Source: Phycisphaerae bacterium (lineage in GTDB: Bacteria > Planctomycetota > Phycisphaerae > UBA1845). From it: DNA of 64,000 bases. The translations under genes were made by a program, and so were the position numbers. The notes under the pieces were generated by a model. The model did not search any database. It saw only the letters and a program-made list of their open reading frames with translations, and was not told the DNA's origin. This document shows, one piece after another, positions 1 through 9,103 of this stretch (within the stretch, counting starts at the first letter, position 1; every line of letters starts with the position of its first letter). The stretch is taken from contig JANQQK010000078.1 in NCBI GenBank assembly GCA_028289375.1, positions 1 to 64,000 on the forward strand, given 5' to 3'.

Positions 1-54
1 CTGCTGGTCGTTGCCCTTGGCACGAAGTTCCGTCGCAACGCGACGACGGCCTAG
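1..54 (+). CDS. C-terminal end of a CDS cut by the window edge
   Basis: Frame 1 is open from the first base to a TAG at 52-54 and encodes 17 residues: a short hydrophobic run followed by a basic K-F-R-R stretch. That looks like the end of a C-terminal membrane helix with a positive-inside tail. A strong intrinsic terminator begins 30 bases after the stop, which supports a real gene ending here. The product cannot be named from so little sequence. Confidence 0.45.
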   Translation: MLVVALGTKFRRNATTA

Positions 55-84
55 TTCGTCGCGTAACCTGACGTAACCCAATCG

Positions 85-125
85 CCCCGGTGCAGGTTCG
101 CTCCTGCACCGGGGTTTCTTTTTGC
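85..125 (+). terminator. Rho-independent terminator
   Basis: A perfect 12-bp stem (CCCCGGTGCAGG at 85-96, CCTGCACCGGGG at 103-114) encloses a 6-nt loop and is followed by TTTCTTTTT. This is a textbook intrinsic terminator for the gene ending at 54, and the only one in the window with a clear T-tract. Confidence 0.93.
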
Positions 126-267
126 GCTGTTGACGCGCCGACGATGGTCCGCAATCGGCAGCGGAGATGCAGGTCAATTCGGTGGTCTTGTCAATCGGCT
201 GTCAGCGGTGCAGGATGTGCGGCCTTGATTGTATGATGGCAAATGGGCAGCGTACTGAGGGGTGGCG

Positions 268-1062
268 ATGGGTGCGGGTGACAAGCTGTTTTATTTTCCG
301 ACGCGGGCGGTGTACGGTCGGCCTGAGACGTACAACCTCGCCTACGAGTCGGTGAATTTCAATTATCCCGGCGGGCCGATGCTGCATGGGTGGTATTTTC
401 CGGCCAATGGCGAGCCGCGGGGGACTGTTGTGCACTGTCACGGCAACAGTGGCAACATCACGGGTCATTTCGAGTTTGTGAAGTGGTTGCCCGAGCGCGG
501 GTGGAATCTGTTCTGCTTCGACTACCGTGGTTATGGCCAATCGGAGGGCGAGCCGACGAGGCAGGGGACGGTCGATGATGCGCATGCGGCGTTGGATTAT
601 GTGCTGAGCCGCGGCGATGTGGACACGTCGAAGGTGGTGATGTTCGGGCAATCGCTGGGTGGGGCGATCGGTACGGTTGTGGCTGGGCAGCGGTCGGAAG
701 TGCGGGCGTTGGCGGTGGAGGGTGCGTTCAGCAACTACCGTCGCGAAGCAGCGTTTGTGTCGAGTGGGAACGCGTTCACGCGGCCATTCGCGGGTTGGCT
801 GTCTCGTCATCTGATTTCCGAGGGGTTGGAGCCGATCGACTGGGTTGGCAAGATCGCGCCGAGGCCGACGCTGTTTGTGTGCGGCACGAAGGATCAGATT
901 GTGGACTATCACCAGACGGTTGCGTTGCACGAGGCAGCGGGAGATCCCAAGACGCTGCACGTCATCGACGGCGGTGGGCATACCGACTCCACGCGGGAAG
1001 AGACAGGCCGATCCCGCATCGCCGGATTCTTGGAGCAGAGTCTGAACGGGCAGCAGCACTAA
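268..1062 (+). CDS. alpha/beta hydrolase, BEM46/YqkD-like
   Basis: 264-residue alpha/beta-hydrolase-fold protein, likely a cytoplasmic esterase or peptidase-like hydrolase of unknown substrate. The opening FYFPTRAVYG motif followed by a strand leading to LHGWYFPA is typical of the BEM46-like family. The oxyanion-hole region HCHGNSGN precedes the nucleophile elbow GQSLGG (Ser129), and the likely acid and base are Asp209 (CGTKD) and His238 (GGGH), so the triad looks complete. I chose ATG 268 because GAGG at 257-260 is well placed before it. An in-frame GTG at 262 would add two residues. A TATGAT hexamer at 232-237 may be the -10 element. The next gene follows after 13 bases, so the two may be cotranscribed. 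Confidence 0.9.
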   Translation: MGAGDKLFYFPTRAVYGRPETYNLAYESVNFNYPGGPMLHGWYFPANGEPRGTVVHCHGNSGNITGHFEFVKWLPERGWNLFCFDYRGYGQSEGEPTRQGTVDDAHAALDYVLSRGDVDTSKVVMFGQSLGGAIGTVVAGQRSEVRALAVEGAFSNYRREAAFVSSGNAFTRPFAGWLSRHLISEGLEPIDWVGKIAPRPTLFVCGTKDQIVDYHQTVALHEAAGDPKTLHVIDGGGHTDSTREETGRSRIAGFLEQSLNGQQH

Positions 1063-1075
1063 AAGGGGGCGGACA

Positions 1076-1609
1076 ATGCGAACGTGTCCGAAGTGCGACT
1101 ACAGCCTTGTTGGGTTGCCGGAGCGACATGGTTGCCCGGAGTGTGGATTGGACTACGGCCCGGACGTCGTGGTGCTGCATCAGGCCAAGCCTTACGCGGT
1201 GGCGATGAGCATCGTGTTCGTCCTCTCGGTGCCGCTGTGGATCTACACGCTCGATGAGTGGACAGACATCGGCATGGTTGTGTTCTTCGCCGCCATGGGT
1301 ATTCCGGCTCTGCGAACGCTGTTGAGCAAACGGCGTAATCGTGTGGTCATCTTGCACGATGGATTTCTCTTGGTCGGTTGGGATGGTCACGAGCAGCAGA
1401 TACGGTGGACGTCTGTGGCGTCGTGTGAAGTAGATCGAATGGGCGGTGGCGTGAAGATCAAGGGACGTGACGGAAAGAAGATGGACGTGCTTGATTATCC
1501 GTACCTGGGGTCGATGCGTCGATCGGAGGAGTTCGTACGACTGGCGAAGGCACGAATGACAGCTGCTCCCGCATGTTCTGCATCGCACGATCCGACGACA
1601 ATTGACTGA
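1076..1609 (+). CDS. zinc-ribbon membrane protein
   Basis: 177 residues. The N-terminus carries a small zinc ribbon, CPKCDYSLVGL followed by CPECG, of the kind that is abundant in planctomycete small membrane proteins. Two hydrophobic helices follow (about residues 42-85). The C-terminal half is a soluble beta-rich segment resembling a PH-like or DUF304-type domain (LHDGFLLVGWDGHEQQIRW), but this is fold-level inference. The start has a good ribosome-binding site (AAAGGGGG at about 1063-1070). Function unknown. It probably lies in the same transcript as the upstream hydrolase. Confidence 0.8.
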   Translation: MRTCPKCDYSLVGLPERHGCPECGLDYGPDVVVLHQAKPYAVAMSIVFVLSVPLWIYTLDEWTDIGMVVFFAAMGIPALRTLLSKRRNRVVILHDGFLLVGWDGHEQQIRWTSVASCEVDRMGGGVKIKGRDGKKMDVLDYPYLGSMRRSEEFVRLAKARMTAAPACSASHDPTTID

Positions 1610-1653
1610 TTTTTCTGCGACCGGGCGTGTCTTGCGGCGATAGAATAGGCGTC

Positions 1654-2136
1654 ATGTCGCACACAACGCGGGAACAACTCAGCGCGGTTTGTCGCAAGTG
1701 CGGGTATCGGGCGGCGACGCTTTCGGTGTCAGCCTGTCCGAGTTGCGGTGGGGTTATCGGAACCGAACGTGTGGCTGCGTCGCGTATTGGCCTGTTCGAC
1801 ATTCCGCCGATGCTGTTTCCGTCGCAGTATGTGTGGTTCGTCTTCGTATCAGCGCTGGATATTCTGGTGACGTGGACGATTCTGAGCCTCGATGGCGTCG
1901 AGCTGAACGCATTGGCCGACGCCGTGATCGTGCAGCGTGGCGCGACCGGATTGATCCTCTACAAGTTCGCGCTCGTCCTGTTTGTCATCATCAACTGCGA
2001 GGTGATCGGTCGGCGACGTGCTCGGGCCGGATTCAAACTGGCGGAATGGTCGGTGGCGTTGTCGGTGATTCCCGTGTTTGTCGGGCTTTGGCAGTTGGGG
2101 CTGTACGCGTGGGCGCCGTCGCGACTGGGCGTCTGA
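1654..2136 (+). CDS. zinc-ribbon membrane protein with three to four helices
   Basis: 160 residues. The N-terminal zinc ribbon (CRKCGYRAATL then CPSCG) is followed by three to four hydrophobic segments (about 55-75, 92-115, 132-152). Start ATG 1654 is preferred over an in-frame upstream ATG because the protein proper begins there and a -10-like TAGAAT lies at 1641-1646, only seven bases upstream, which would give a leaderless or nearly leaderless mRNA. No Shine-Dalgarno sequence is visible. It ends 18 bases before the convergent sulfatase-fold gene. Function unknown; it is the second of two adjacent zinc-ribbon membrane proteins with different folds. Confidence 0.75.
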   Translation: MSHTTREQLSAVCRKCGYRAATLSVSACPSCGGVIGTERVAASRIGLFDIPPMLFPSQYVWFVFVSALDILVTWTILSLDGVELNALADAVIVQRGATGLILYKFALVLFVIINCEVIGRRRARAGFKLAEWSVALSVIPVFVGLWQLGLYAWAPSRLGV

Positions 2137-2154
2137 ACGTCGCGTTGCAACAAT

Positions 2155-4131
2155 TCACCCTTGGCCTGCAGCCATCGCCTTGATCTCATCGGCCAGTGCG
2201 TGTCGCGCCGCCGATTCCGCCACGTCCGCCAACCAACCTGCGGCCAGCTTCGCACGATCCGTCCGCCCCAGGCTGAACTCACACAGGACCTGCACCGCGA
2301 GGCAGTCAGGATTTTGAACATCATCAGGCGACATCGCTAGCAATCCCTCCCTGTTCAGCAACTCCCATGCGTCGACGGATCGCCCCAGCCGGTGATGCGC
2401 GAGCGCGACCGAGGCCACAAGTGATGCGCGCGAGGGCAGCGCTCGACCATCTTTGCGGTATGCCAACATCGTGCGAATCGCGGCTGGCGATCTTCCATCT
2501 TTGCCGGCTTCGAACAGTGCGGACGTGGCCAAGTGCATCGCCTGTCGGTATCTGGCAGGTTTGAGGCTCGCTTGCGACAGCGTCTGCCATGCCTGCTCTT
2601 GCATCGTGACAAAGTCGCCGGTGCGAATGAGGCGGAATACGGGCACGATGTCCTTGGGGTCCGGGCGTTCGTCGCGTTTATCTTCTTCCGACGCGGTGGA
2701 ATCGACATATCCCAACGCCGCGAGATGATCGACCTGCTGCTTGTTCAACGCCGGCCCAGTCTGCACGACCTCTTCCAGCGACGTCCACGCCGCCATTCGC
2801 TCGGAAAGCAGCTCGCGCAATGGTGCTCCGGCAGAAGCATCGGTCTCCAGCAGGTTGTGAAGCTCATCCGGATCGTCGAGCAGATTGAAGTACTCGGGGA
2901 GGGGGGCGTCGATGAACTTGCCATCGATGCGACGCAGGCCATGAAGACTCGCCCATCCGTGATAGAACAGCGGTGCCATTGTCTCAATGTACATCGCCCG
3001 ATCAGGCGTGATGTTGGCCGACGTCAGATCGACACCGTCAAAAACCAATTCGGATTCGACGTCGAGCATCGCGAGAATCGTCGGTGTCAGATCAACTGTC
3101 CCGACGGTGACATCGCCAATACGGTGCGGAGCTTCCCACAACGCCGGAACCGATATGATCAGCGGAACATGCACCGTTGTGTCATAAATGAGTCGTGAGT
3201 GCGTCTCTTCACCATGTTCGCCGAGACCTTCGCCATGATCCGCCACGACCACGATGATGGTTTCGCTGAGTAGGTTTGTGTCATCGAGATGATCGAGAAG
3301 CTTGCCGAATTGGTCATCGGCATAGGCGATTTCACCGTCGTAGGGTGCGTCCGGAAAACGGGACGCATAGGGTTCGGGCGGGTCGTACGGTGCGTGTGGA
3401 TCGAAGTAGTGCGCCCAAAACAGCCACGGACGATCGGGGTCCTGTTCGCTTTGAGAATCGATCCATCCGATCGCTATTTCGGTGATTCGCTCCGCGCGCT
3501 TGGGCATATGCCGTTGCGTCTTCGGATCGCGATCAAATTCATCGTGATAGAATTCGAATCCCTGATCGAGTTGAAACTGGGAATCGAGGACGAACGTCGC
3601 GACAACCGCGCCCGTCGCATACCCACGATCGCCGAGAACCTCCGCCAAGGTTGTCACCTTCGGATCGAGCTTGAATTTGGCGTTCGTGCGAACGCCGTGC
3701 GACGGCGCCTCCAGCCCGGTCATCATGGTGCTGTGCGAGGGAAGCGTTGACGGCACGCTGGCCACGGCATGCTCAAACAGCGCGCCCCGCCCAGCCAGCG
3801 TGTCCAGTCGTGGCGTTTCCGCCGACGTGTATCCGTAGCAACCGAGGTGGTCGGCCCGAACCGTGTCGAACGAAACGAACAGGACGTTGAATCCGGACAT
3901 GTCCACGTCTGCGAGGGTGCGCTGAAATGCTGCGAATTGCGGCGTACCATCGGACTTGCGTATGGTCGAATCGACCTGCATGGCATCGGAAGGGGCGTCC
4001 TGCGACGGAGTACCTGTCTTGGCCTTGGGCATGGTAAACCAGAGCGTGACGCCCATCGCAATGACCACAACAGCCGCAACGGTGAGAAGTTTCTCGAGGA
4101 TGATGTGTTTTTTTTCGGATTCGCTGCTCAT
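2155..4131 (-). CDS. sulfatase/alkaline-phosphatase-fold enzyme with signal anchor and helical repeat tail
   Basis: 658 residues. A single N-terminal hydrophobic helix (about 14-33) anchors or exports the protein. Residues 82-470 are a sulfatase-superfamily domain: SFDTVRADHLGCYGY at the start, SHG and VADHGEGLGEHGEETH metal-site motifs further on. At the nucleophile position the motif is TLPSH (129-133), so Thr replaces the Cys/Ser that is converted to formylglycine and His replaces the usual Arg. The catalytic chemistry may therefore resemble Thr-nucleophile phosphotransferases rather than classical sulfatases. The last 170 residues are helical and TPR-like. No strong ribosome-binding site is visible before ATG 4131. 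It diverges from the ACT-domain gene. Confidence 0.85.
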   Translation of the reverse strand: MSSESEKKHIILEKLLTVAAVVVIAMGVTLWFTMPKAKTGTPSQDAPSDAMQVDSTIRKSDGTPQFAAFQRTLADVDMSGFNVLFVSFDTVRADHLGCYGYTSAETPRLDTLAGRGALFEHAVASVPSTLPSHSTMMTGLEAPSHGVRTNAKFKLDPKVTTLAEVLGDRGYATGAVVATFVLDSQFQLDQGFEFYHDEFDRDPKTQRHMPKRAERITEIAIGWIDSQSEQDPDRPWLFWAHYFDPHAPYDPPEPYASRFPDAPYDGEIAYADDQFGKLLDHLDDTNLLSETIIVVVADHGEGLGEHGEETHSRLIYDTTVHVPLIISVPALWEAPHRIGDVTVGTVDLTPTILAMLDVESELVFDGVDLTSANITPDRAMYIETMAPLFYHGWASLHGLRRIDGKFIDAPLPEYFNLLDDPDELHNLLETDASAGAPLRELLSERMAAWTSLEEVVQTGPALNKQQVDHLAALGYVDSTASEEDKRDERPDPKDIVPVFRLIRTGDFVTMQEQAWQTLSQASLKPARYRQAMHLATSALFEAGKDGRSPAAIRTMLAYRKDGRALPSRASLVASVALAHHRLGRSVDAWELLNREGLLAMSPDDVQNPDCLAVQVLCEFSLGRTDRAKLAAGWLADVAESAARHALADEIKAMAAGQG

Positions 4132-4268
4132 CGTTTGCTGTTTTCACCCCATGGCGTTGGAGTGCCATTGGCTGACGCGCTATGTCAATTGATGTCGCTC
4201 GTCATTCGCAATCCTTGCGAACGTGACCCTGAGACATTACGTTTCCAGCGTCGATTGAAGCATATCGC

Positions 4269-4706
4269 ATGGACCCATACGCGCGAAGCGCAGGCGGTGA
4301 AACGGTGAAGGCGAGGGAAGAAACGCAGATTTCGGTTTTCCTGGGAAATCACCCCGGCGTCGTTGCGGACATCTGCTCGGCCTTGACCGAGCACGGCATC
4401 TCCATCCAAGCCATGACTGTTTTGGACACCGTGGATGTCGGCACGATGCGGATGATCGTGAGCGATGTGGAGAAGACCAAGTCTGCGTTGAAGGGCTCTG
4501 CCGCTGCGTTCATCACCGTGCCCGTCCTGTGCATCGACATTCCGAACACACCGGGCGCGTTCGCCAAGATCGCCCGCACAATGTCCAACGCCGGTGTCAA
4601 CATCGAGTATGTCTACGCGACGGCCATGCCGGGTTCAGAATCCACCCTGGGCGTGTTCCGCGTCAGTGATGAAGCCACGGCGTTGCAGCTGGAATTTGCC
4701 GTCTGA
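4269..4706 (+). CDS. double ACT-domain protein
   Basis: 145 residues built almost entirely from two ACT domains: ISVFLGNHPGVVADICSALTEHGISI (about 18-43) and VLCIDIPNTPGAFAKIARTMSNAGVNI (about 84-110). ACT domains bind amino acids or related small ligands, so this is probably an amino-acid-responsive regulatory subunit or sensor; stand-alone double-ACT proteins have no single known role. ATG 4269 is used here. An in-frame GTG at 4305 would begin the protein at VKAREETQISVFL, which is closer to where the fold starts and equally plausible. Neither has a strong ribosome-binding site. Confidence 0.82.
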   Translation: MDPYARSAGGETVKAREETQISVFLGNHPGVVADICSALTEHGISIQAMTVLDTVDVGTMRMIVSDVEKTKSALKGSAAAFITVPVLCIDIPNTPGAFAKIARTMSNAGVNIEYVYATAMPGSESTLGVFRVSDEATALQLEFAV

Positions 4707-4792
4707 TCGATTGGGCCCACGCCCCTCAGCCAGCCCATCACAGGTGGCATCTTGACGCTCGACCCGATGTCTGGCACACTGCTCCGTTTGGA

Positions 4793-4866
<74 letters not shown>

Positions 4867-4951
4867 GTTTGGAAGTGGTTGAAAATACCGGGGTTATGTG
4901 AGCCACGTCTGTTACCCGACCCTGTAGGCCGTCCTCTTCGCCCATTCGACG

Positions 4952-5160
4952 TCACCCTGAGCACAACTGAGCACGCCAGATTTGGCGCTCCATCGCATCC
5001 TGTGCCCTGGCTTCCCGCACATCGTCGTCCATATCGCGTTTGGTGTCGAAATCCAGCATGGTCTTGATGTCTGAGCGACCCATGTACGCTCGCAGGACCC
5101 TCCCCGGGGGAGGTCGTGCCAACCTCGCGAAGCAGACCGCGTCCGACCAGATCGACGTTG
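4952..5160 (-). pseudogene. tyrosine recombinase (integrase), C-terminal remnant
   Basis: On the minus strand a frame ending in TGA at 4952-4954 reads VLRAYMGRSDIKTMLDF and continues for about 30 charged residues. This matches the end of phage-type tyrosine recombinases (LxxYMGHSDIKTT-x-x-Y-Y-T). The position expected to hold the nucleophilic Tyr is Asp, and no start codon or catalytic Arg/His region is recognisable upstream (beyond about 5160 similarity disappears). I read it as a decayed integrase directly behind tRNA-Arg. The match is short, so a database search should confirm it. Confidence 0.55.
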
Positions 5161-5361
5161 CCTGAGTACCGCCGGTCGTTGTGCAGCGCGCAGGCGAGAG
5201 TTACTGGGACACGCGACAGCCTCAGCAACTCCAGCCATACGGTGGGTTCGTTGAAGTTCTTCCACGTGCAATTCGATGGGCAACCACGTGCAACAAGGGC
5301 GGCGGCGTCGGGATCGATTGATCGCGCCACCGCCGCCTGGATGCAGGATGCTCGATGGGAA

Positions 5362-5630
5362 CTACCGGCGTGGACGTGAAACGGCGATTCGAATAGTGGC
5401 ATCTGCGATCGGGTTGACCGACTGTCGCCCCGCACTGCTGTAGAGCGCGACGAACTCGGTCAGCGGTTGCAACGTGATGTGCCCACGTGCGTTTGATGGA
5501 ACCGTAATCGTAAATGTGCCCAGGTAAGCACGCTGGCTTTGATCCGTAAACACGCCCGAGTCCATGACCACTCCACCGACCCGACCAAGCTCTGTGTCGA
5601 TGGCTGGGAACTGGTTGAAACCATATGTTC
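5362..5630 (-). pseudogene. C-terminal fragment of an exported beta-sandwich protein
   Basis: About 90 residues, ending in TAG at 5362-5364. The visible pattern (FPAIDTELGRVGGVVMDSG, then AYLGTFTITVPSNARGHITL, then ADATIRI) resembles the closing strands of cohesin/choice-of-anchor-like secreted proteins common in planctomycetes. It has no signal peptide or proper N-terminus, and the similarity stops near 5630, where an oppositely oriented TPR fragment begins. It is therefore probably a truncated gene joined to foreign sequence by a rearrangement. Confidence 0.45.
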
Positions 5631-6374
5631 GATGACCTGCTCGAACAGCATCGTCAGGCAATTGACGACGCCGAACTTGATCCCATGCGAGTCAACACGT
5701 TTCGTGACGAATTGGCACTCGTCAACTTCACCACCTACGCGTCGTCCACCATGGAATCAAACATCGTCGAGCAATCGCTGGCCGCCATCAACGAACAGTT
5801 CGCCGATCAGCCGCTGATTCGCGCCCAGCTCCTCCGCAGCATGGCCGCAACACTGCACACCATCGGTGCACGCAAACGCGCCCACGACGCCGAGTCGAAG
5901 GCACTCGATATCCGTCGCAAGTGGCTTGGTGACGCCCACCCCGAAACGCTGCGGTCCATGGTCGGAACAGTCGAAGGGCTTGGACGACAGGAGAAAATCG
6001 ACCTGCTCGAAGAAGCCGAGCAGATGGCCCGTGATGCTGTCGGACTCAGGCTGGCCAAGGTCGCCAGGAACAACTCAGTAGATGGCCGCGGCAAGAACGG
6101 GGGTGACATTCAACTGGCCCGAGGCCGGTGTACACTGGGCCGTACCCTGTTCCTTCAAGGTCGATTCAACGAAGCCGAAGCAGAATTCCTTTCCGGCTAT
6201 GAATCATGTGTACTTGCAAGGTCCATGAATGACGGCACCTGCCAGCGTTTCGTCAAATACCTCGTCGAGTTGTACGAAACGAGACACAGAGATGAACCTC
6301 ATGCCGGTTTCAATGATATGCTGCGCACATGGCAAGACCGGCTCGCCGACGCACCGCAAACCCGCGACGAGTAA
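5625..6374 (+). pseudogene. TPR-repeat fragment of a planctomycete kinase-like protein
   Basis: The frame encodes 249 residues with TPR-like helices. The stretch INEQFADQPLIRAQLLRSMA followed by KALDIRRKWLGDAHPETLRSM is characteristic of the C-terminal repeat region of large planctomycete Ser/Thr kinases (repeats of the type EALxIRRxxLGDxHPxTLxSM). No kinase domain, signal peptide or ribosome-binding site precedes it, and its first codons overlap the reverse-strand fragment ending near 5630. I interpret it as the 3' remnant of a larger gene. A free-standing short TPR protein cannot be excluded. Confidence 0.5.
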
Positions 6375-6555
6375 TCAGACTTCGTCTCATCGGTCACGGC
6401 CATTACACACCACGCGCGATGATGAGCAAGTCACCCAAGCTCCCCCAAGCCAGGTCAGCCTGCGCATCGCCCACATCGTAAGCCTCGACCCTATCTAACT
6501 TCGTTCGCATCTGTCGCGAGATCGACTTTTGTGCGTTCTCAAATAGACTGTCTCC

Positions 6556-7968
6556 ATGAACGCCCGCAGCGACGATGCCCAGAAACCCGCAGGCCCTGAC
6601 AATGTCGTGCGTGCGCTCACACTGATCCCCGCAACATCCATCATTCTCGCGAACATCATCGGGACCGGCGTCTTCGTGAAGGCACGCGTGATGACGTGCA
6701 ACGTCGGAACGCCCGGAATGGTGCTGACGGTGTGGCTTGTCGCAGGCCTGCTCACGCTTGCGGGCGCCCTGATTTACGCCGAGTTGGCCACGATGATGCC
6801 GCGATCAGGCGGCGAGTTTCACTTCATCGGTGCGGCCTACGGTCGATGCTGGGCGTTTCTGTTCGGATGGTCCAAGTCTCTGGTACTGGGGGCATCCGTT
6901 GCTGCCGTCGCGATCGTCTCGGTGACCTTCCTCAACGATCTGGTCGATGGTCGGCTTCCACCGTGGCTGCGCGAGGTACTTTCAGTGCTATTCATCATCG
7001 TCGTGACCCTGATCAACCTCGCCAGCGTCAGGTCAAGCGGATACGTCGTCACGGTTCTGACGGCCGTCAAGGTGCTGCTCGTCGTCGGCGTGGCGACTGG
7101 CGCATTCCTGCTTGCGAATGGATCGGAGAGTCACTTCCTGGAAAGTGGGGCGCAAGGTATTTGCGAAAAGGTCCCTGAAGGGGCGCGAATGGGCATGGGC
7201 GGGTTCGGTGCGGCCATGCTCGGAGCACTGTGGGGATACAACGGTTGGGCGATCGTGTCTGCGGTCGGCGGGGAGGTCAAGAAACCGTCGCGTACGCTGC
7301 CGGCCGTCCTCATCGGCGGAACGTTGCTCGTCATGGTGCTGTACCTGTTTATCAACGCAGCCTACTTCTACGTCTTGTCACCCGAGGAGGTCGCCAGCGT
7401 TCCTGAAGCATCATCCGTTGCCCGCGAAGCCGCATCGCGGTTCATGGGCAATGCAGCTGCTGCGATCATGTCTGCCGCGCTGATGATCTCAGCCTTCGGC
7501 ACCTTGCACAGCACGATGCTCACGGGACCGCGGACGCCGTTCGCCCTCGCTCGCGAAGGACTGCTGCCGTCAGCGCTGGCCAGCCTCTCTGATCGTGCCG
7601 TGCCGGCCATCGCCGTCGTGACCCTTGGTGTGTGGTCGATCATCCTCAGCGTCTCCGGGACGTTCGACATACTGACGGATATTTACATATTTGTGTTGTG
7701 GGTGTTCTACGGAATGACAGGAGCGGCCCTCTTCGTCCTGCGACGCAAGCATCCCGACGCCGATCGGCCATACCGCGTCTGGGGATATCCCGTCGTGCCC
7801 GCGCTGTTTCTTCTCGTTTCGCTCTTCCTGTTGATCAACACCCTGATCGCCACACCGTGGCGCGCCATCGCCGGTATCGGCCTCATCCTCGCAGGCTTAC
7901 CCGTCTACTTCCACTACGCACGCCGCATCGGCCCGCGAACACCAACATGGCTCGGCGGCGACGATTAG
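6556..7968 (+). CDS. APC-family amino-acid permease
   Basis: 470-residue integral membrane transporter with about 12 hydrophobic segments. The first segment carries the unwound-helix signature GTGVFVKA (about 36-43) used by APC/LAT transporters for amino-acid binding. PRSGGEF in the TM2-TM3 region and the Y-N-G-W-A segment (about 229-233) also fit amino acid/polyamine/organocation permeases closest to the L-type (SLC7-like) branch. Substrate unknown. A promoter with TCGACT at 6522-6527 and TAGACT at 6544-6549 (16-bp spacer) ends six bases before ATG 6556, implying a leaderless transcript. It lies inside the proposed relic island but is itself intact. Confidence 0.9.
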   Translation: MNARSDDAQKPAGPDNVVRALTLIPATSIILANIIGTGVFVKARVMTCNVGTPGMVLTVWLVAGLLTLAGALIYAELATMMPRSGGEFHFIGAAYGRCWAFLFGWSKSLVLGASVAAVAIVSVTFLNDLVDGRLPPWLREVLSVLFIIVVTLINLASVRSSGYVVTVLTAVKVLLVVGVATGAFLLANGSESHFLESGAQGICEKVPEGARMGMGGFGAAMLGALWGYNGWAIVSAVGGEVKKPSRTLPAVLIGGTLLVMVLYLFINAAYFYVLSPEEVASVPEASSVAREAASRFMGNAAAAIMSAALMISAFGTLHSTMLTGPRTPFALAREGLLPSALASLSDRAVPAIAVVTLGVWSIILSVSGTFDILTDIYIFVLWVFYGMTGAALFVLRRKHPDADRPYRVWGYPVVPALFLLVSLFLLINTLIATPWRAIAGIGLILAGLPVYFHYARRIGPRTPTWLGGDD

Positions 7969-8222
7969 AATTCGCTTCTGGTATCATGGTCGAAGGAGCG
8001 TGTTCTTCTTACGCAGCGCCCTGCGTTGAAAGTGCCACATAGTGCCCTACGCCATCCCGTCATGGCTACACAGTGTCAAGAACGCAAGGCGTACCGATTT
8101 CCTCATTTCGCATCGAAATTCGAGAATTCGATGCTTTCACGCAACAAGATCTGGAAGTGTGTATCCACTTGGTGGTAGCCTATCGAATCATTGATCACGA
8201 TCGTGAAGGCGAGGCAAATTTC

Positions 8223-9058
8223 ATGGATAGACATACGGTTGGAGTCGCGACAATCATCGTGGCACTCGCAGCACACTGCACGACTGCATCCCCGCCGCCA
8301 AACGCAGCCAACGGACCAGCCAAGCCGCTCACATTCGTGAATCCTGGTTTCGAAGACGACTTCGCCGACCCAGGCTGCTTCAATCTGCTCACCCCCGTCG
8401 GCTGGCAACTCTACGATCCCAACGCCATCTTCGGCGGCGGCGACTTCATCGGCGTCATCGACCCCACCGGCACCACAAACTATCCCGGCGGTGCCCCCGA
8501 AGGGTTGAATGTCGCACTTGTCTTCCTCGACGGCGAAGTCGGCGCGGGACCCATGGGATTGAGGCAACTACTCACGGACACACTACAGCCCGACACCAAT
8601 TACACCCTGTCTGTACAGGTTGGAGACATTGACTCCGGCCAAGGCCCACCCCATGCGACGTCGCTGGCTTCTTCAACCTGCAGGGATTCCCTGGCTATCA
8701 GGTGCAACTATGGGCCGGCACCACGCTTATCCTTGAGGACGATAACGAACTGGCCGCTGTTCTCGATGACGGCCAATTCGCCCTGAGCACGAGATCCGCA
8801 ACGATCGGCTGCGATCATCCGGCACTCAACGAAACACTCGAAATCCGTCTGATCAACCTCAATCAGCCGGGCACCGTTCAGGAACCAGGCATCGAAGTGA
8901 ACTTCGACAACGTCACCCTCACCGCACAGCCAGCCGCCTCAGCAGTCCCCGCCGCATCGACCTGGAGCACGATCGTCATGACACTGCTCATCATGGCCAC
9001 GGCAAGCGTACTTTGGCGAAATGCACCATTGGCGGATTCTTCATCCCCAAGTGTCTGA
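8223..9058 (+). pseudogene. exported protein with HpiC1-like domain and CTERM-like tail, frameshifted
   Basis: Begins at ATG 8223 behind a GAAGGCGAGG ribosome-binding region. Signal peptide at about residues 1-22. The body has the pattern FVNPGFEDD...GW-x-x-YDPN...NYPGGAPEGLNVALVFL...TNYTLSVQVGDI, seen in cyanobacterial/planctomycete secreted proteins related to the HpiC1 carbohydrate-binding-like fold. Coding continuity breaks at the C-rich run near 8645-8655: the continuation GFFNLQGFPGYQVQLW is in the -1 frame and runs to 9058. The end (AVPAASTWSTIVMTLL...LWR) resembles an IPTL/PEP-CTERM sorting tail. One missing base would explain it, so this is a young pseudogene or a sequencing error. 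Confidence 0.65.
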
Positions 9059-9065
9059 TGTGTCG

Positions 9066-9103
9066 CACCTTCCATTACGGAAGGTGGACGAATTCTGTTC
9101 GTC
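9066..9103 (+). terminator. tandem hairpins after the secreted-protein gene
   Basis: Eight bases after the stop codon, CACCTTCC (9066-9073) and GGAAGGTG (9079-9086) form a perfect 8-bp stem with a 5-nt loop. A second short inverted repeat, GACGAA/TTCGTC, follows at 9088-9103. There is no T-tract, so termination is likely but not certain. Confidence 0.5.

Noticed and set aside
202-1059. Long open frame opposite the alpha/beta hydrolase
   Set aside because: Arg/His/Pro-rich shadow of a GC-rich gene; the plus-strand frame has a full catalytic triad and ribosome-binding site. The same applies to long antisense frames under the por operon, the VgrG cassette, the GT cluster and the mod genes.
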